DNA of 64,000 nt from Siphonodentalium dalli (taxonomy: Eukaryota; Mollusca; Scaphopoda; Gadilida; Siphonodentaliidae), in contig CP136068.1 in the NCBI GenBank assembly GCA_032622095.1, positions 61,528,025 to 61,592,024 of the forward strand, in the 5' to 3' direction. The position numbers and the translations under genes are program-made. The notes beneath the pieces were generated by a model. It ran no database searches. It was not told where the DNA came from and worked only from the letters and a program-made list of their open reading frames with translations. Below are positions 1 to 10,350 of the stretch, piece after piece (position 1 is the stretch's first letter; each line of letters opens with the position of its first letter).

Positions 1-1502
1 TCATATAAGAGTGGTCAGGGAGGAACTCATATAAGAGTGGACATGGAGAAACTCATATAAGAGTGGACAAGGAGGAACTCATAAGAGTGGACTGGGAGGA
101 ACTCATATAAGAGTGGACAGGCAGGAACACATATAAGAGTGGTCAGGGAGGAACTCATATTTGAGTTGACAGGGAGGAACTCATATAAGAGTGGACAAGG
201 AGGAACTCATATAAGAGTGGACAGTCAGCAACTCATAAGAGTGGACAGGGAGGAACTCATATAAGAGTGGACAGACATCAACTCATATAAGAGTGGACAT
301 GGATGAACTCATATAAGAGTGGCAGGCAGCAACTCATATAAGATTGGACAGGGAGGAACTCATATAAGAGTGGACAGGGGAACTCATAAGAGTGGACAGG
401 GAGGAACTCATAAGAGTAGACAGGGGGAACTCATATAAGAGTGGACAGGCATGAACTCATATAAGAGTGGTCAGGGAGGAACTCATATAAGAGTGGACAT
501 GGAGAAACTCATATAAGAGTGGACAGGGAGGAACTCATAAGAGTGGACAGGTAGGAACTCATATAAGAGTGGACAGGGAGGAACTCATATAAGAGTGGAC
601 AGGGAGGAACTCATATAAGAGTGGACAGACAACAACTCATATAAGAGTGGACATGGATGAACTCATATAAGAGTGGCAGGCAGCAACGCATATAAGATTG
701 GACAGGGAGGAACTCATATAAGGGTGGACATGGAGGAACTCATATAAGAGTGGACATGGAGGAACTCATATAAGAGTGGACAGGGGGAACTCATATAAGA
801 GTGGACAGGGAGGAACTCATAAGAGTAGACAGTGGGAACTCATATAAGAGTGGACAGGCAGGAACTCATATAAGAGTGGTCAGGGAGGAACTAATATAAG
901 AGTGGACATGGAGAAACTCATATAAGAGTGGACAGGGAGGAACTCATAAGAGTGGACTGGGAGGAACTCATATAAGAGTGGACAGGCAGGAACACATATA
1001 AGAGTGGTCAGGGAGGAACTCATATTTGAGTGGACAGGGAGAAACTCATAAAAGAATGGACAGGGAGCAACTCATATAAGAGTGGACAAGGGGGAACTCA
1101 TATAAGAGTGGACAGGCAGGAACTCATATAAGAGTGGACAGGGAGGAACTCATATAAAGTGGACAGGGAGGAACTCATATAAGAGTGGACAGGCAGGAAC
1201 TCATATAAGAGTGGACAGGCTGGAACTCATATAAGAGTGGACAGGCAGGAACTCATATAAGAGTGGACAGGGAGGAACTCATAAGAGTGGACAGGGAGGT
1301 ACTCATAAGAGTGGACATGGAGGAACTCACAAGAGTGGACAGGCAGGAACTCATATAAGAGTGGACAGGCAGGAACTCATATAAGAGTGGACAGGCTGGA
1401 ACTCATATACGAGTGGACAGGCTGGAACTCATATACGAGTGGACAGGCAGCAACTCATATAATAGTGGACAGGGAGGAACTCATAAGAGAGGACAGGGAG
1501 GA

Positions 1503-1690
1503 ACTAATATATGAGTGTACATGGAGGAACTAATATAAGAGTGGACAGGGAGGAACTAGTATAAGAGTGGACAGGGAGGAACTAATATAAGAGTGGACAG
1601 GGAGGAACTAATATAAGAGTGGACAGGGAGGAACTAATATAATAGTGGACAGGGAGGAACTAATATAAGAGTGGACAGGGAGGAACTCAT
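1503..1690 (+). repeat. CTAATATAAGAG monomer cassette (type example)
   Basis: A run of successive monomers in which CTCATATAAGAG is replaced by CTAATATAAGAG. It opens with a TATATGAGTGTACATGG monomer. The same opening monomer followed by several CTAATATAAGAG copies recurs about once per higher-order unit throughout the window. Examples lie near 6881, 11131, 13335, 15125, 17560, 18760, 21610, 23900, 29010, 32015, 34995, 37150, 39335, 41515, 44515, 47500, 50905, 53235, 58380 and 62505. It is the most regular internal landmark of the array. Confidence 0.85.
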
Positions 1691-4677
1691 ATAAGAGTGG
1701 ACAGGCTGTAACTCATAAGAGTGGACAGGCTGGAACTCATAAGACTGGACAGGCAGGAACTCATATAAGAGTGGACAGGGAGGAACTCATAAGAGTGGAC
1801 ATGGAGGAACTCATAAGAGTGGAAGGCTGGAACTCATATACGAGTGGACAGGCAGCAACTCATATAAGAGTGGACAGGGAGGAACTCATATAAGAGAGGA
1901 CATAGAGGAACTAATATATGAGTGTACAGGGAGGAACTAATATAAGAGTGGACAGGGAGGAACTCATATAAGAGTGGACAGGGAGGAACTCATATAAGAG
2001 TGGACAGGGAGGAACTCATATAAGAGTGGACAGGGAGGAACTCATATAAGAGTGGACAGGGAGGAACCCATATAAGAGTGGACAGGCAGGAACTCATATA
2101 AGAGTGGACAGGCAGGAACTCATATATGAGTGGACAGGCAGGAACTCATATAGCAGTGTACAGGTAGGAACTCATAAGAGTTGACAGGGAGGAACTCATA
2201 TAAGAGTGGACAGGGAAGAACTCATATAAGAGTGGACATGCAGGAATTCATATAAGAGTGGACAGGCTGGGACTCATATAATAGTGGACAGGCAGCAACT
2301 CATATAAGAGTGGACTGGGAGGAACTCATATAAGAGTGGAAATGAGGAACTCATATAAGAGTGGACAGGCTGGAACTCATAAGAGTGGACAGGCAGGAAC
2401 TCATATAAGAGTGGACAGGGAGGAACTCATAAGAGTGGACAGGCTGGAACTCATATACGAGTGGACAGGTAGCAACTCATATAAGAGTGGACAGGGAGGA
2501 ACTCATATAAGAGAGGACAGGGAGGAACTAATATATGAGTGTACAGGGAGGAACTAATATAAGAGTGGACAGGGAGGAACTCATATAAGAGTGGACAGGG
2601 AGGAACTCATATAAGAGTGGACAGGGAGGAACTCATATAAGAGTGGACAGGGAGGAACTCATATAAGAGTGGACAGGGAGGAACCCATATAAGAGTGGAC
2701 AGGCAGGAACTCATATAAGAGTGGACAGGCAGGAACTCATATAAGAGTGGACAGGCAGGAACTCATATAGCAGTGTACATGGAGGAACTCATACGAGTTG
2801 ACAGGGAGGAACTCATATAAGAGTGGACAGGGAAGAACTCATATAAGAGTGGACATGCAGGAATTCATATAAGAGTGGACAGGCTGGGACTCATATAATA
2901 GTGGACAGGCAGCAACTCATATAAGAGTGGACTGGGAGGAACTCATATAAGAGTGGAAATGAGGAACTCATATAAGAGTGGACAGGGGAACTCATATAAG
3001 AGTGGACAGGGAGGAACTCATATAAGAGTGGACAGGGGAACTCATATAAGAGTGGACAGGGAGGAACTCATATAAGAGTGGTCAGGGAGGAACTCATATA
3101 AGAGTGGACATGGAGAAACTCATATAAGAGTGGACAAGGAGGAACTCATAAGAGTGGACTGGGAGGAACTCATATAAGAGTGGACAGGCAGGAACACATA
3201 TAAGAGTGGTCAGGGAGGAACTCATATTTGAGTTGACAGGGAGGAACTCATATAAGAGTGGACAAGGAGGAACTCATATAAGAGTGGACAGTCAGCAACT
3301 CATAAGAGTGGACAGGGAGGAACTCATATAAGAGTGGACAGACATCAACTCATATAAGAGTGGACATGGATGAACTCATATAAGAGTGGCAGGCAGCAAC
3401 TCATATAAGATTGGACAGAGAGGAACTCATATACGAGTGGACAGGGGAACTCATAAGAGTGGACAGGGAGGAACTCATAAGAGTAGACAGGGGGAACTCA
3501 TATAAGAGTGGACAGGCATGAACTCATATAAGAGTGGTCAGGGAGGAACTCATATAAGAGTGGACATGGAGAAACTCATATAAGAGTGGACAGGGAGGAA
3601 CTCATAAGAGTGGACAGGGAGGAACTCATATAAGAGTGGACAGGGAGGAACTCATATAAGAGTGGACAGGGAGGAACTCATATAAGAGTGGACAGGGAGG
3701 AACTCATATAAGAGTGGACAGGGAGGAACCCATATAAAAGTGGACAGGCAGGAACTCATATAAGAGTGGACAGGCAGGAACTCATATAAGAGTGGACAGG
3801 CAGGAACTCATATAGCAGTGTACAGGGAGAAACTCATACGAGTTGACAGGGAGGAACTCATATAAGAGTGGACAGGGAAGAACTCATATAAGAGTGGACA
3901 TGCAGGAATTCATATAAGAGTGGACAGGCTGGGACTCATATAATAGTGGACAGGCAGCAACTCATATAATAGTGGGCTGGGAGGAACTCATATAAGAGTG
4001 GAAATGAGGAACTCATATAAGAGTGGACAGGGGAACTCATATAAGAGTGGACAGGGAAGAACTCATATAAGAGTGGACAGGGGAACTCATATAAGAGTGG
4101 ACAGGGAGGATCTCATATAAGAGTGGTCAGGGAGGAACTCATATAAGAGTGGACATGGAGAAACTCATATAAGAGTGGACAAGGAGGAACTCATAAGAGT
4201 GGACTGGGAGGAACTCATATAAGAGTGGACAGGCAGGAACACATATAAGAGTGGTCAGGGAGGAACTCATATTTGAGTTGACAGGGAGGAACTCATATAA
4301 GAGTGGACAAGGAGGAACTCATATAAGAGTGGACAGTCAGCAACTCATAAGAGTGGACAGGGAGGAACTCATATAAGAGTGGACAGACATCAACTCATAT
4401 AAGAATGGACATGGATGAACTCATATAAGAGTGGCAGGCAGCAACTCATATAAGATTGGACAGGGAGGAACTCATATAAGAGTGGACAGGGGAACTCATA
4501 AGAGTGGACAGGGAGGAACTCATAAGAGTAGACAGGGGGAACTCATATAAGAGTGGACAGGCATGAACTCATATAAGAGTGGTCAGGGAGGAACTCATAT
4601 AAGAGTGGACATGGAGAAACTCATATAAGAGTGGACAGGGAGGAACTCATAAGAGTGGACTGGGAGGAACTCATATA

Positions 4678-4685
4678 AGAGTGGA
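4678..4685. repeat. Left 8-bp direct repeat flanking the insertion
   Basis: The word AGAGTGGA ends the satellite immediately before the insert and recurs at 6152-6159 immediately after it. It could be a target-site duplication. The same word occurs in nearly every monomer, however, so it could also be plain satellite phase. Confidence 0.45.
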
Positions 4686-5510
4686 AGATGATCTAGCGAT
4701 GAGCATGAACTTTGTTGTAAATATTTTGACTACCTCGTTAATATCAGTCGATTCCCCAAGTAAATAATCCCAATCTAGTTGGAGTAGTTCCCGATTCATT
4801 CTATTGAAATCAGCTTTGTTATAATTCCAAACTTGGAGCTTACCATTTGAATTTTTACTGCGTTTCAAAGTTATTTCTGCTAAGGTACTAAGATGATCAG
4901 AAACACCAAGATCATGGGTTGACCAATTAGCTACACTTACAGTATCGCTAACTATAATTGGGTCAATCAGGGTTGCAGTTGTTCTAGTTATTCTGGTTGG
5001 TTCTTCTATAACGTTCCTTAATGAATATTTGCTCATTAATTGCTTAAGGGTGCCATTTTTTAGAAGGTTACAAGTGAGGTCGCCTACTATTACTAAAGAT
5101 GGATTAATATCTAATGCTTTTTCAATGCTTTCATCCAAACATTTCCAGAAACCATCACTACTCTCTCGCTGCGATCTATATGCCACACAAAGGATACATT
5201 TTTCCTTAACTCCTACCTCAAACCATAGAATATCATCATCTGAATTAAAGTCACGCAATTGTTTATGATACATATTTCTTTCAAAGTATACACATATGCC
5301 TCCCCCGTGGCTGCTAAAATCATGCCTTACTGGTGAAAAGAAGTTAGGTATTAGTAATTTATCGTTTGGAAAATTAGCGTCTAAGTGTGTCTCACTAAAA
5401 CAAACAATATCGTGATCCTCAACGTCTTCTTTAATGGAATCTAGTTTATTCCTAATACTTCTTATGTTATAATGAAATATGGACACCGTGGATATTTCAG
5501 ACTGATACGA

Positions 5511-5546
5511 ATTAGGTCCTGGGTTCGGTTTCACATTTCCAGACAT
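5511..5546 (-). other. Degenerate 2A-like (NPGP) motif after a hydrophobic segment
   Basis: Encodes residues 50-60 of the endonuclease ORF, MSGNVKPNPGP, directly after ...IRLIILLILM. Known 2A-like peptides carry D-V/I-E-x-N-P-G-P and cause ribosome skipping between Gly and Pro. Such motifs are described at the N-terminus of some CR1/L2-type elements, in several cases next to a signal-like hydrophobic stretch. Here NPGP is intact but the conserved acidic D and E are replaced, so skipping is probably weak or lost. That functional statement is inference. Confidence 0.7.
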
Positions 5547-5693
5547 TAAAATAAGTAGAATAATCAACCGTATAGCCATAAAATACACAAAAACTGATTT
5601 ATGATTTGAGTCATTAAGTCGTTGAAAACTCACTCCCAATTGCGCACTGAACAGTCCCATTTCCTGCCTGTACTGACTAATATCTATACTCAT

Positions 5694-6151
5694 AATTCAA
5701 ATTACATAATAGGACAAACAGGAGGCAAGGAACTGCACAATACACAACTATCGAATGAATTATTTCAACAATCATGCGAACAAAGTAATACTCATAATAT
5801 TTTGTTTTGGTCTGAGAAAGAAGCATAAGGAACAGATAGTCACAAGAAGAAAGAAGCTGTTCGTTGAAAAAAACATATACAAACATGTAATCTGGCATGT
5901 TCCTACTTGGAACTATCCCCAAAACTGGGGGACAAGATATCGAAAAAGTAAAAAAAACAAAAAACAATCCCATGTAACGGCACATGTATGCTATTAACAT
6001 GCAGTTACGAACCAAGACGTCTGTAATATTGTTACCTTTTTTTTAACGGTAAAAAGAGTGGATGAAGTACGGTATTTAATTGACCAGAGCAAGAATTCAT
6101 CAAATTGAATGCCTAATCATAGTAAAATAAATCTGGATAGGACCAAACTGG
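5694..6151 (-). other. Retroelement leader / upstream non-coding part of the insertion
   Basis: 458 bp of AT-rich single-copy sequence upstream, on the minus strand, of the endonuclease ORF. It holds a short inverted repeat TTACC...GGTAA around a T-run near 6032-6052. A possible minus-strand ORF of 112 codons (6015-5677) overlaps the endonuclease start in another frame. It is rich in aromatic and hydrophobic residues, has no motif I recognise, and is probably untranslated leader. A nine-base satellite-like word AAGAGTGGA lies at 6054-6062. No ORF1 nucleocapsid-type protein (zinc knuckle, PHD or esterase) is visible. Whether the last 90 bp belong to the element is not known. Confidence 0.5.
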
Positions 6152-6159
6152 AGAGTGGA
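6152..6159. repeat. Right 8-bp direct repeat flanking the insertion
   Basis: AGAGTGGA immediately follows the insert and matches 4678-4685. If this is a target-site duplication, it is 8 bp long. See the left copy for the caveat about satellite phase. Confidence 0.45.
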
Positions 6160-8610
6160 CAGGGGGAACTCATATAAGAGTGGACAGGGAGGAACTCATA
6201 AGAGTAGACAGGGGGAACTCATATAAGAGTGGACAGGCAGGAACTCATATAAGAGTGGTCAGGGAGGAACTCATATAAGAGTGGACATGGAGAAACTCAT
6301 ATAAGAGTGGACAGGGAGGAACTCAAAAGAGTGGACTGGGAGGAACTCATATAAGAGTGGACAGGCAGGAACACATATAAGAGTGGTCAGGGAGGAACTC
6401 ATAAAAGAATGGACAGGGAGCAACTCATATAAGAGTGGACAAGGGGGAACTCATATAAGAGTGGACAAGGGGGAACTCATATAAGAGTGGGCAGGCAGGA
6501 ACTCATATAAGAGTGGACAGGGAGGAACTCATATAAAGTGGACAGGGAGGAACTCATATAAGAGTGGACAGGCAGGAACTCATATAAGAGTGGACAGGCT
6601 GGAACTCATATAAGAGTGGACAGGCAGAAACTCATATAAGAGTGAACAGGGAAGAACTCATAAAAGTGGACAGGGAGGTACTCATAAGAGTGGACATGGA
6701 GGAACTCATAATAGTGGACAGGCAGGAACTCATATAAGAGTGGACAGGCAGGAACTCATATAAGAGTGGACAGGCTGGAACTCATATACGAGTGGACAGG
6801 CTGGAACTCATATACGAGTGGACAGGCAGCAACTCACATAATAGTGGACAGGGAGGAACTCATAAGAGAGGACAGGGAGGAACTAATATATGAGTGCACA
6901 TGGAGGAACTAATATAAGAGTGGACAGGGAGGAACTAATATAAGAGTGGACAGGGAGGAACTAATATAAGAGTGGACAGGGAGGAACTAATATAAGAGTG
7001 GACAGGGAGGAACCAATATAAGAGTGGACAGGGAGGAACTAATATAAGAGTGGACAGGGAGGAACTCATATAAGAGTGGACAGGCTGGAACTCATAAGAG
7101 TGGACAGGCTGGAACTCATACGAGTGGATAGGCAGGAACTCATATAAGAGTGGACAGGGAGGAACTCATAAGAGTGGACATGGAGGAACTCATAAGAGTG
7201 GACAGGCTGGAACTCATATACGAGTGGACAGGCAGCAACTCATATAAGAGTGGGCAGGGAGGAACTCATATAAGAGAGGACATGGCGGAACTAATATATG
7301 AGTGTACAGGGAGGAACTAATATAAGAGTGGACAGGGAGGAACTCATATAAGAGTGGACAGGGAGGAACTCATATAAGAGTGGACAGGGAGGAACTCATA
7401 TAAGAGTGGACAGGGAGGAACTCATATAAGAGTGGACAGGGAGGAACCCATATAAGAGTGGACAGGCAGGAACTCATATAAGAGTGGACAGGCAGGAACT
7501 CATATACGAGTGGACAGGCAGGAACTCATATAGCAGTGTACAGGGAGGAACTCATAAGAGTTGACAGAGAGGAACTCATATAAGAGTGGACAGGGAAGAA
7601 CTCATATAAGAGTGGACATGCAGGAATTCATATAAGAGTGGACAGGCTGGGACTCATATAATAGTGGACAGGCAGCAACTCACATAAGAGTGGACTGGGA
7701 TGAACTCATATAAGAGTGGAAATGAGGAACTCATATAAGAGTGGACAGGGGAACTCATATAAGAGTGGACAGGGAGGAACTCATAAGAGTAGACAGGGGG
7801 AACTCATATAAGAGTGGACAGGCAGGAACTCATATAAGAGTGGTCAGGGAGGAACTCATATAAGAGTGGACATGGAGAAACTCATATAAGAGTGGACAGT
7901 GAGGAACTCATAAGAGTGGACTGGGAGGAACTCATATAAGAGTGGACAGGCAGGAACACATATAAGAGTGGTCAGGGAGGAACTCATATTTGAGTGGACA
8001 GGGAGAAACTCATAAAAGAATGGACAGGGAGCAACTCTTATAAGAGTGGACAAGGAGGAACTCATATAAGAGTGGACAGGCAGGAACTCATATAAGAGTG
8101 GACAGGGAGGAACTCATATAAAGTCGACAGGGATGAACTCATATAAGAGTGGACAGGCAGGAACTCATATAAGAGTGGACAGGCTGGAACTCATATAAGA
8201 AGGGACAGGCAGGAACTCATATAAGAGTGGACAGGCAGGAAGTCATATAAGAGTGGACAGGGAGGAACTCATATAAGAGTGGACAAGGATGAATTCATAT
8301 AAGAGTGGACATGCAGCAACTCATATAAGAGTGGACAGTCAGCAACTCATATAAGAGTGGACAGGGAGGAACTCATATAAGAGTATACAGGTCCAACTCA
8401 TATAAGAGTGGACAGGGAGGAACTCATATAAGAGTGGACAGACAGCAACTCATATAAGAGTGGACATGGATGAACTCATATACTAGTGGCAGGCAGCAAC
8501 TCATATAAGAGTGGACAGGGAGGAACTCATATAAGAGTGGACAGGGAGGAACTCATATTAGAGTGGACATGGATGAACTCATAAGAGTGGCAGGCAGCAA
8601 TTCATATAAG
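6152..8610 (+). repeat. 26-bp satellite array right of the insertion
   Basis: Satellite resumes in the same orientation as on the left. The first 210 bp (6152-6361) align to 4479-4685 left of the insert: GTAGACAGGGGG at 4528 and 6204, and CTGGGAGG at 4661 and 6337 region, each 1,676 bp apart. The order of variants then follows that seen from about 774. It includes AAAGAATGG, TATAAAGTGG, 24-mer clusters and a CTAATATAAGAG cassette near 6881-7060. No gene is seen. Confidence 0.95.
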
Positions 8611-10350
8611 ATTGGACAGGGAGGAACTCATATAAGGGTGGACATGGAGGAACTCATATAAGAGTGGACATGGAGGAACTCATATAAGAGTGGACAGGGG
8701 GAACTCATATAAGATTGGACAGGGAGGAACTCATAAGAGTAGACAGGGGGAACTCATATAAGAGTGGACAGGTAGGAACTCATATAAGAGTGGACATGGA
8801 GAAACTCATATAAGAGTGGACAGGGAGGAAGTCATAAGAGTGGACTGGGAGGAACTCATATTAGAGTGGACAGGCAGGAACACATATAAGAGTGGTCAGG
8901 GAGGAACTGATATTTGAGTGGACAGGGAGAAACTCATAAAAGAATGGACAGGGAGCAACTCATATAAGAGTGGACAAGGGGGAACTCATATAAGAGTGGA
9001 CAGGCAGGAACTCATATAAGAGTGGACAGGGAGGAACTCATATAAAGTCGACAGGGATGAACTCATATAAGAGTGGACAGGCAGGAACTCATATAAGAGT
9101 GGACAGGCTGGAACTCATATAAGAAGGGACAGGCAGGAACTCATATAAGAGTGGACAGGCAGGAAGTCATATAAGAGTGGACAGGGAGGAACTCATATAA
9201 GAGTGGACAAGGATGAATTCATATAAGAGTGGACATGCAGCAACTCATATAAGAGTGGACAGTCAGCAACTCATATAAGAGTGGACAGGGAGGAACTCAT
9301 ATAAGAGTATACAGGTCCAACTCATATAAGAGTGGACAGGGAGGAACTCATATAAGAGTGGACAGACAGCAACTCATATAAGAGTGGACATGGATGAACT
9401 CATATACTAGTGGCAGGCAGCAACTCATATAAGAGTGGACAGGGGGGAACTCATATAAGAGTGGACATGGAGAAACTCATATAAGAGTGGACAGTGAGGA
9501 ACTCATAAGAGTGGACTGGGATATAAGAGTGGACAGACAGCAACTCATATAAGAGTGGACATGGATGAACTCATATACTAGTGGCAGGCAGCAACTCATA
9601 TAAGAGTGGTCAGGGAGGAACTCATATAAGAGTGGACATGGAGAAACTCATATAAGAGTGGACAGTGAGGAACTCATAAGAGTGGACTGGGAGGAACTCA
9701 TATAAGAGTGGACAGGCAGGAACACATATAAGAGTGGTCAGGGAGGAACTCATATTTGAGTGGACAGGGAGAAACTCATAAAAGAATGGACAGGGAGCAA
9801 CTCTTATAAGAGTGGACAAGGAGGAACTCATATAAGAGTGGACAGGGAGGAACTCATATAAAGTCGACAGGGATGAACTCATATAAGAGTGGACAGGCAG
9901 GAACTCATATAAGAGTGGACAGGCTGGAACTCATATAAGAAGGGACAGGCAGGAACTCATATAAGAGTGGACAGGCAGGAAGTCATATAAGAGTGGACAG
10001 GGAGGAACTCATATAAGAGTGGACAAGGATGAATTCATATAAGAGTGGACATGCAGCAACTCATATAAGAGTGGACAGTCAGCAACTCATATAAGAGTGG
10101 ACAGGGAGGAACTCATATAAGAGGATACAGGTCCAACTCATATAAGAGTGGACAGGGAGGAACTCATATAAGAGTGGACAGACAGCAACTCATATAAGAG
10201 TGGACATGGATGAACTCATATACTAGTGGCAGGCAGCAACTCATATAAGACTGGACAGGGAGGAACTCATATAAGAGTGGACAGGGAGGAACTCATATAA
10301 GAGTGGACATGGATGAACTCATAAGAGTGGCAGGCAGCAACTCATATAAG
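8611..10350 (+). repeat. Higher-order satellite unit, 1,740 bp
   Basis: Bounded by successive copies of the ATTGGACAGGGAGG marker monomer (8611 and 10351). It contains two nested copies of a sub-block marked by AAGTCGACAGGGATG and TATACAGGTCC. Together with a copy just before the unit, AAGTCGAC occurs at 8123, 9047 and 9863 (spacings 924 and 816). At 9521 the truncated junction CTGGGATATAAGAG marks an internal deletion. Confidence 0.85.

Larger units (their letters stand above)
1..4685 (+). repeat. 26-bp satellite array, left segment
   Basis: Head-to-tail tandem monomers, mostly 26 bp, with a CTCATATAAGAG core and a GTGGACAGGGAGG arm. Variants include 24-bp copies (CTCATAAGAG core), TACGAG copies, CTAATATAAGAG copies and arms altered to GGCAGG, GGCTGG, CATGGAGG or GGTCAGGG. 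The stretch from 1 recurs from 3068 and again from 4113. The markers TTGAGTTGAC (161, 3228, 4273) and ATTGGACAG (343, 3410, 4455) give the same offsets, 3,067 and 1,045 bp. No gene is seen. ORFs here are satellite read through three frames. Confidence 0.97.
4671..5693 (-). pseudogene. Truncated retrotransposon ORF: 2A-like leader plus AP-type endonuclease
   Basis: Reads as 340 codons from ATG at 5691-5693, with an in-frame TGA just upstream at 5697-5699. Residues 33-50 are hydrophobic and lead straight into SGNVKPNPGP (51-60), a 2A-like motif in which the usual D and E of DxExNPGP are N and K. An exonuclease-endonuclease-phosphatase fold follows: HYNIRSI (74-80), SETHL (100-104, metal-binding E101), GGGICVY (130-136), GDLTCNLL (204-211), TLIDPII (241-247) and SDH (265-267). 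In the family this domain nicks target DNA before reverse transcription. The catalytic Asn expected after GDL is Thr207. Residues 270-336 look like the linker before a reverse transcriptase, which is absent. Residues 337-340 and the stop are satellite. The reading frame is otherwise intact. Met12 or Met39 could be alternative starts. Probably inactive. Confidence 0.85.
4686..6151 (-). mobile_element. Partial non-LTR retrotransposon (CR1/L2-like), 5' part only
   Basis: The only substantial non-satellite DNA in the window: 1,466 bp, AT-rich and non-repetitive, bounded sharply by satellite on both sides. On the minus strand it reads as a leader (6151 down to 5694), then an ORF with a hydrophobic N-terminus, a 2A-like motif and an AP-type endonuclease. 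The ORF runs out into satellite. No reverse transcriptase, 3' UTR, poly(A) or 3' microsatellite tail is present. The missing end is the 3' end, whereas target-primed reverse transcription normally loses the 5' end. The two ends do not form terminal inverted repeats. Assignment to a CR1/L2-like element rests on the endonuclease motifs and the NPGP-type N-terminus. A Jockey-superfamily relative cannot be excluded without the reverse transcriptase. Confidence 0.85.

Noticed and set aside
1-4685. CRISPR-like array
   Set aside because: The repeats are directly contiguous with no unique spacers, and no cas genes are present.
5029-5268. Plus-strand ORF of 79 aa
   Set aside because: Shadow of the endonuclease ORF on the opposite strand.
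5622-5828. Plus-strand ORF of 68 aa
   Set aside because: Overlaps the N-terminus and leader of the element in antisense; no supporting feature.
5755-5997. Plus-strand ORF of 80 aa, lysine-rich
   Set aside because: Antisense to the retroelement leader, no recognised motif; probably chance in AT-rich DNA.
5677-6015. Minus-strand ORF of 112 aa upstream of the endonuclease
   Set aside because: Hydrophobic, low-complexity translation of AT-rich leader; no recognised motif, and it overlaps the endonuclease start out of frame. Kept only as part of the leader.
6054-6062. Satellite-like word AAGAGTGGA inside the insert
   Set aside because: Nine bases only, not followed by further satellite sequence; could be chance.
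4678-6159. A hAT-type DNA transposon, suggested by the 8-bp flanking repeat
   Set aside because: The insert ends are not inverted repeats of each other and no transposase is present; the coding content is retrotransposon endonuclease.
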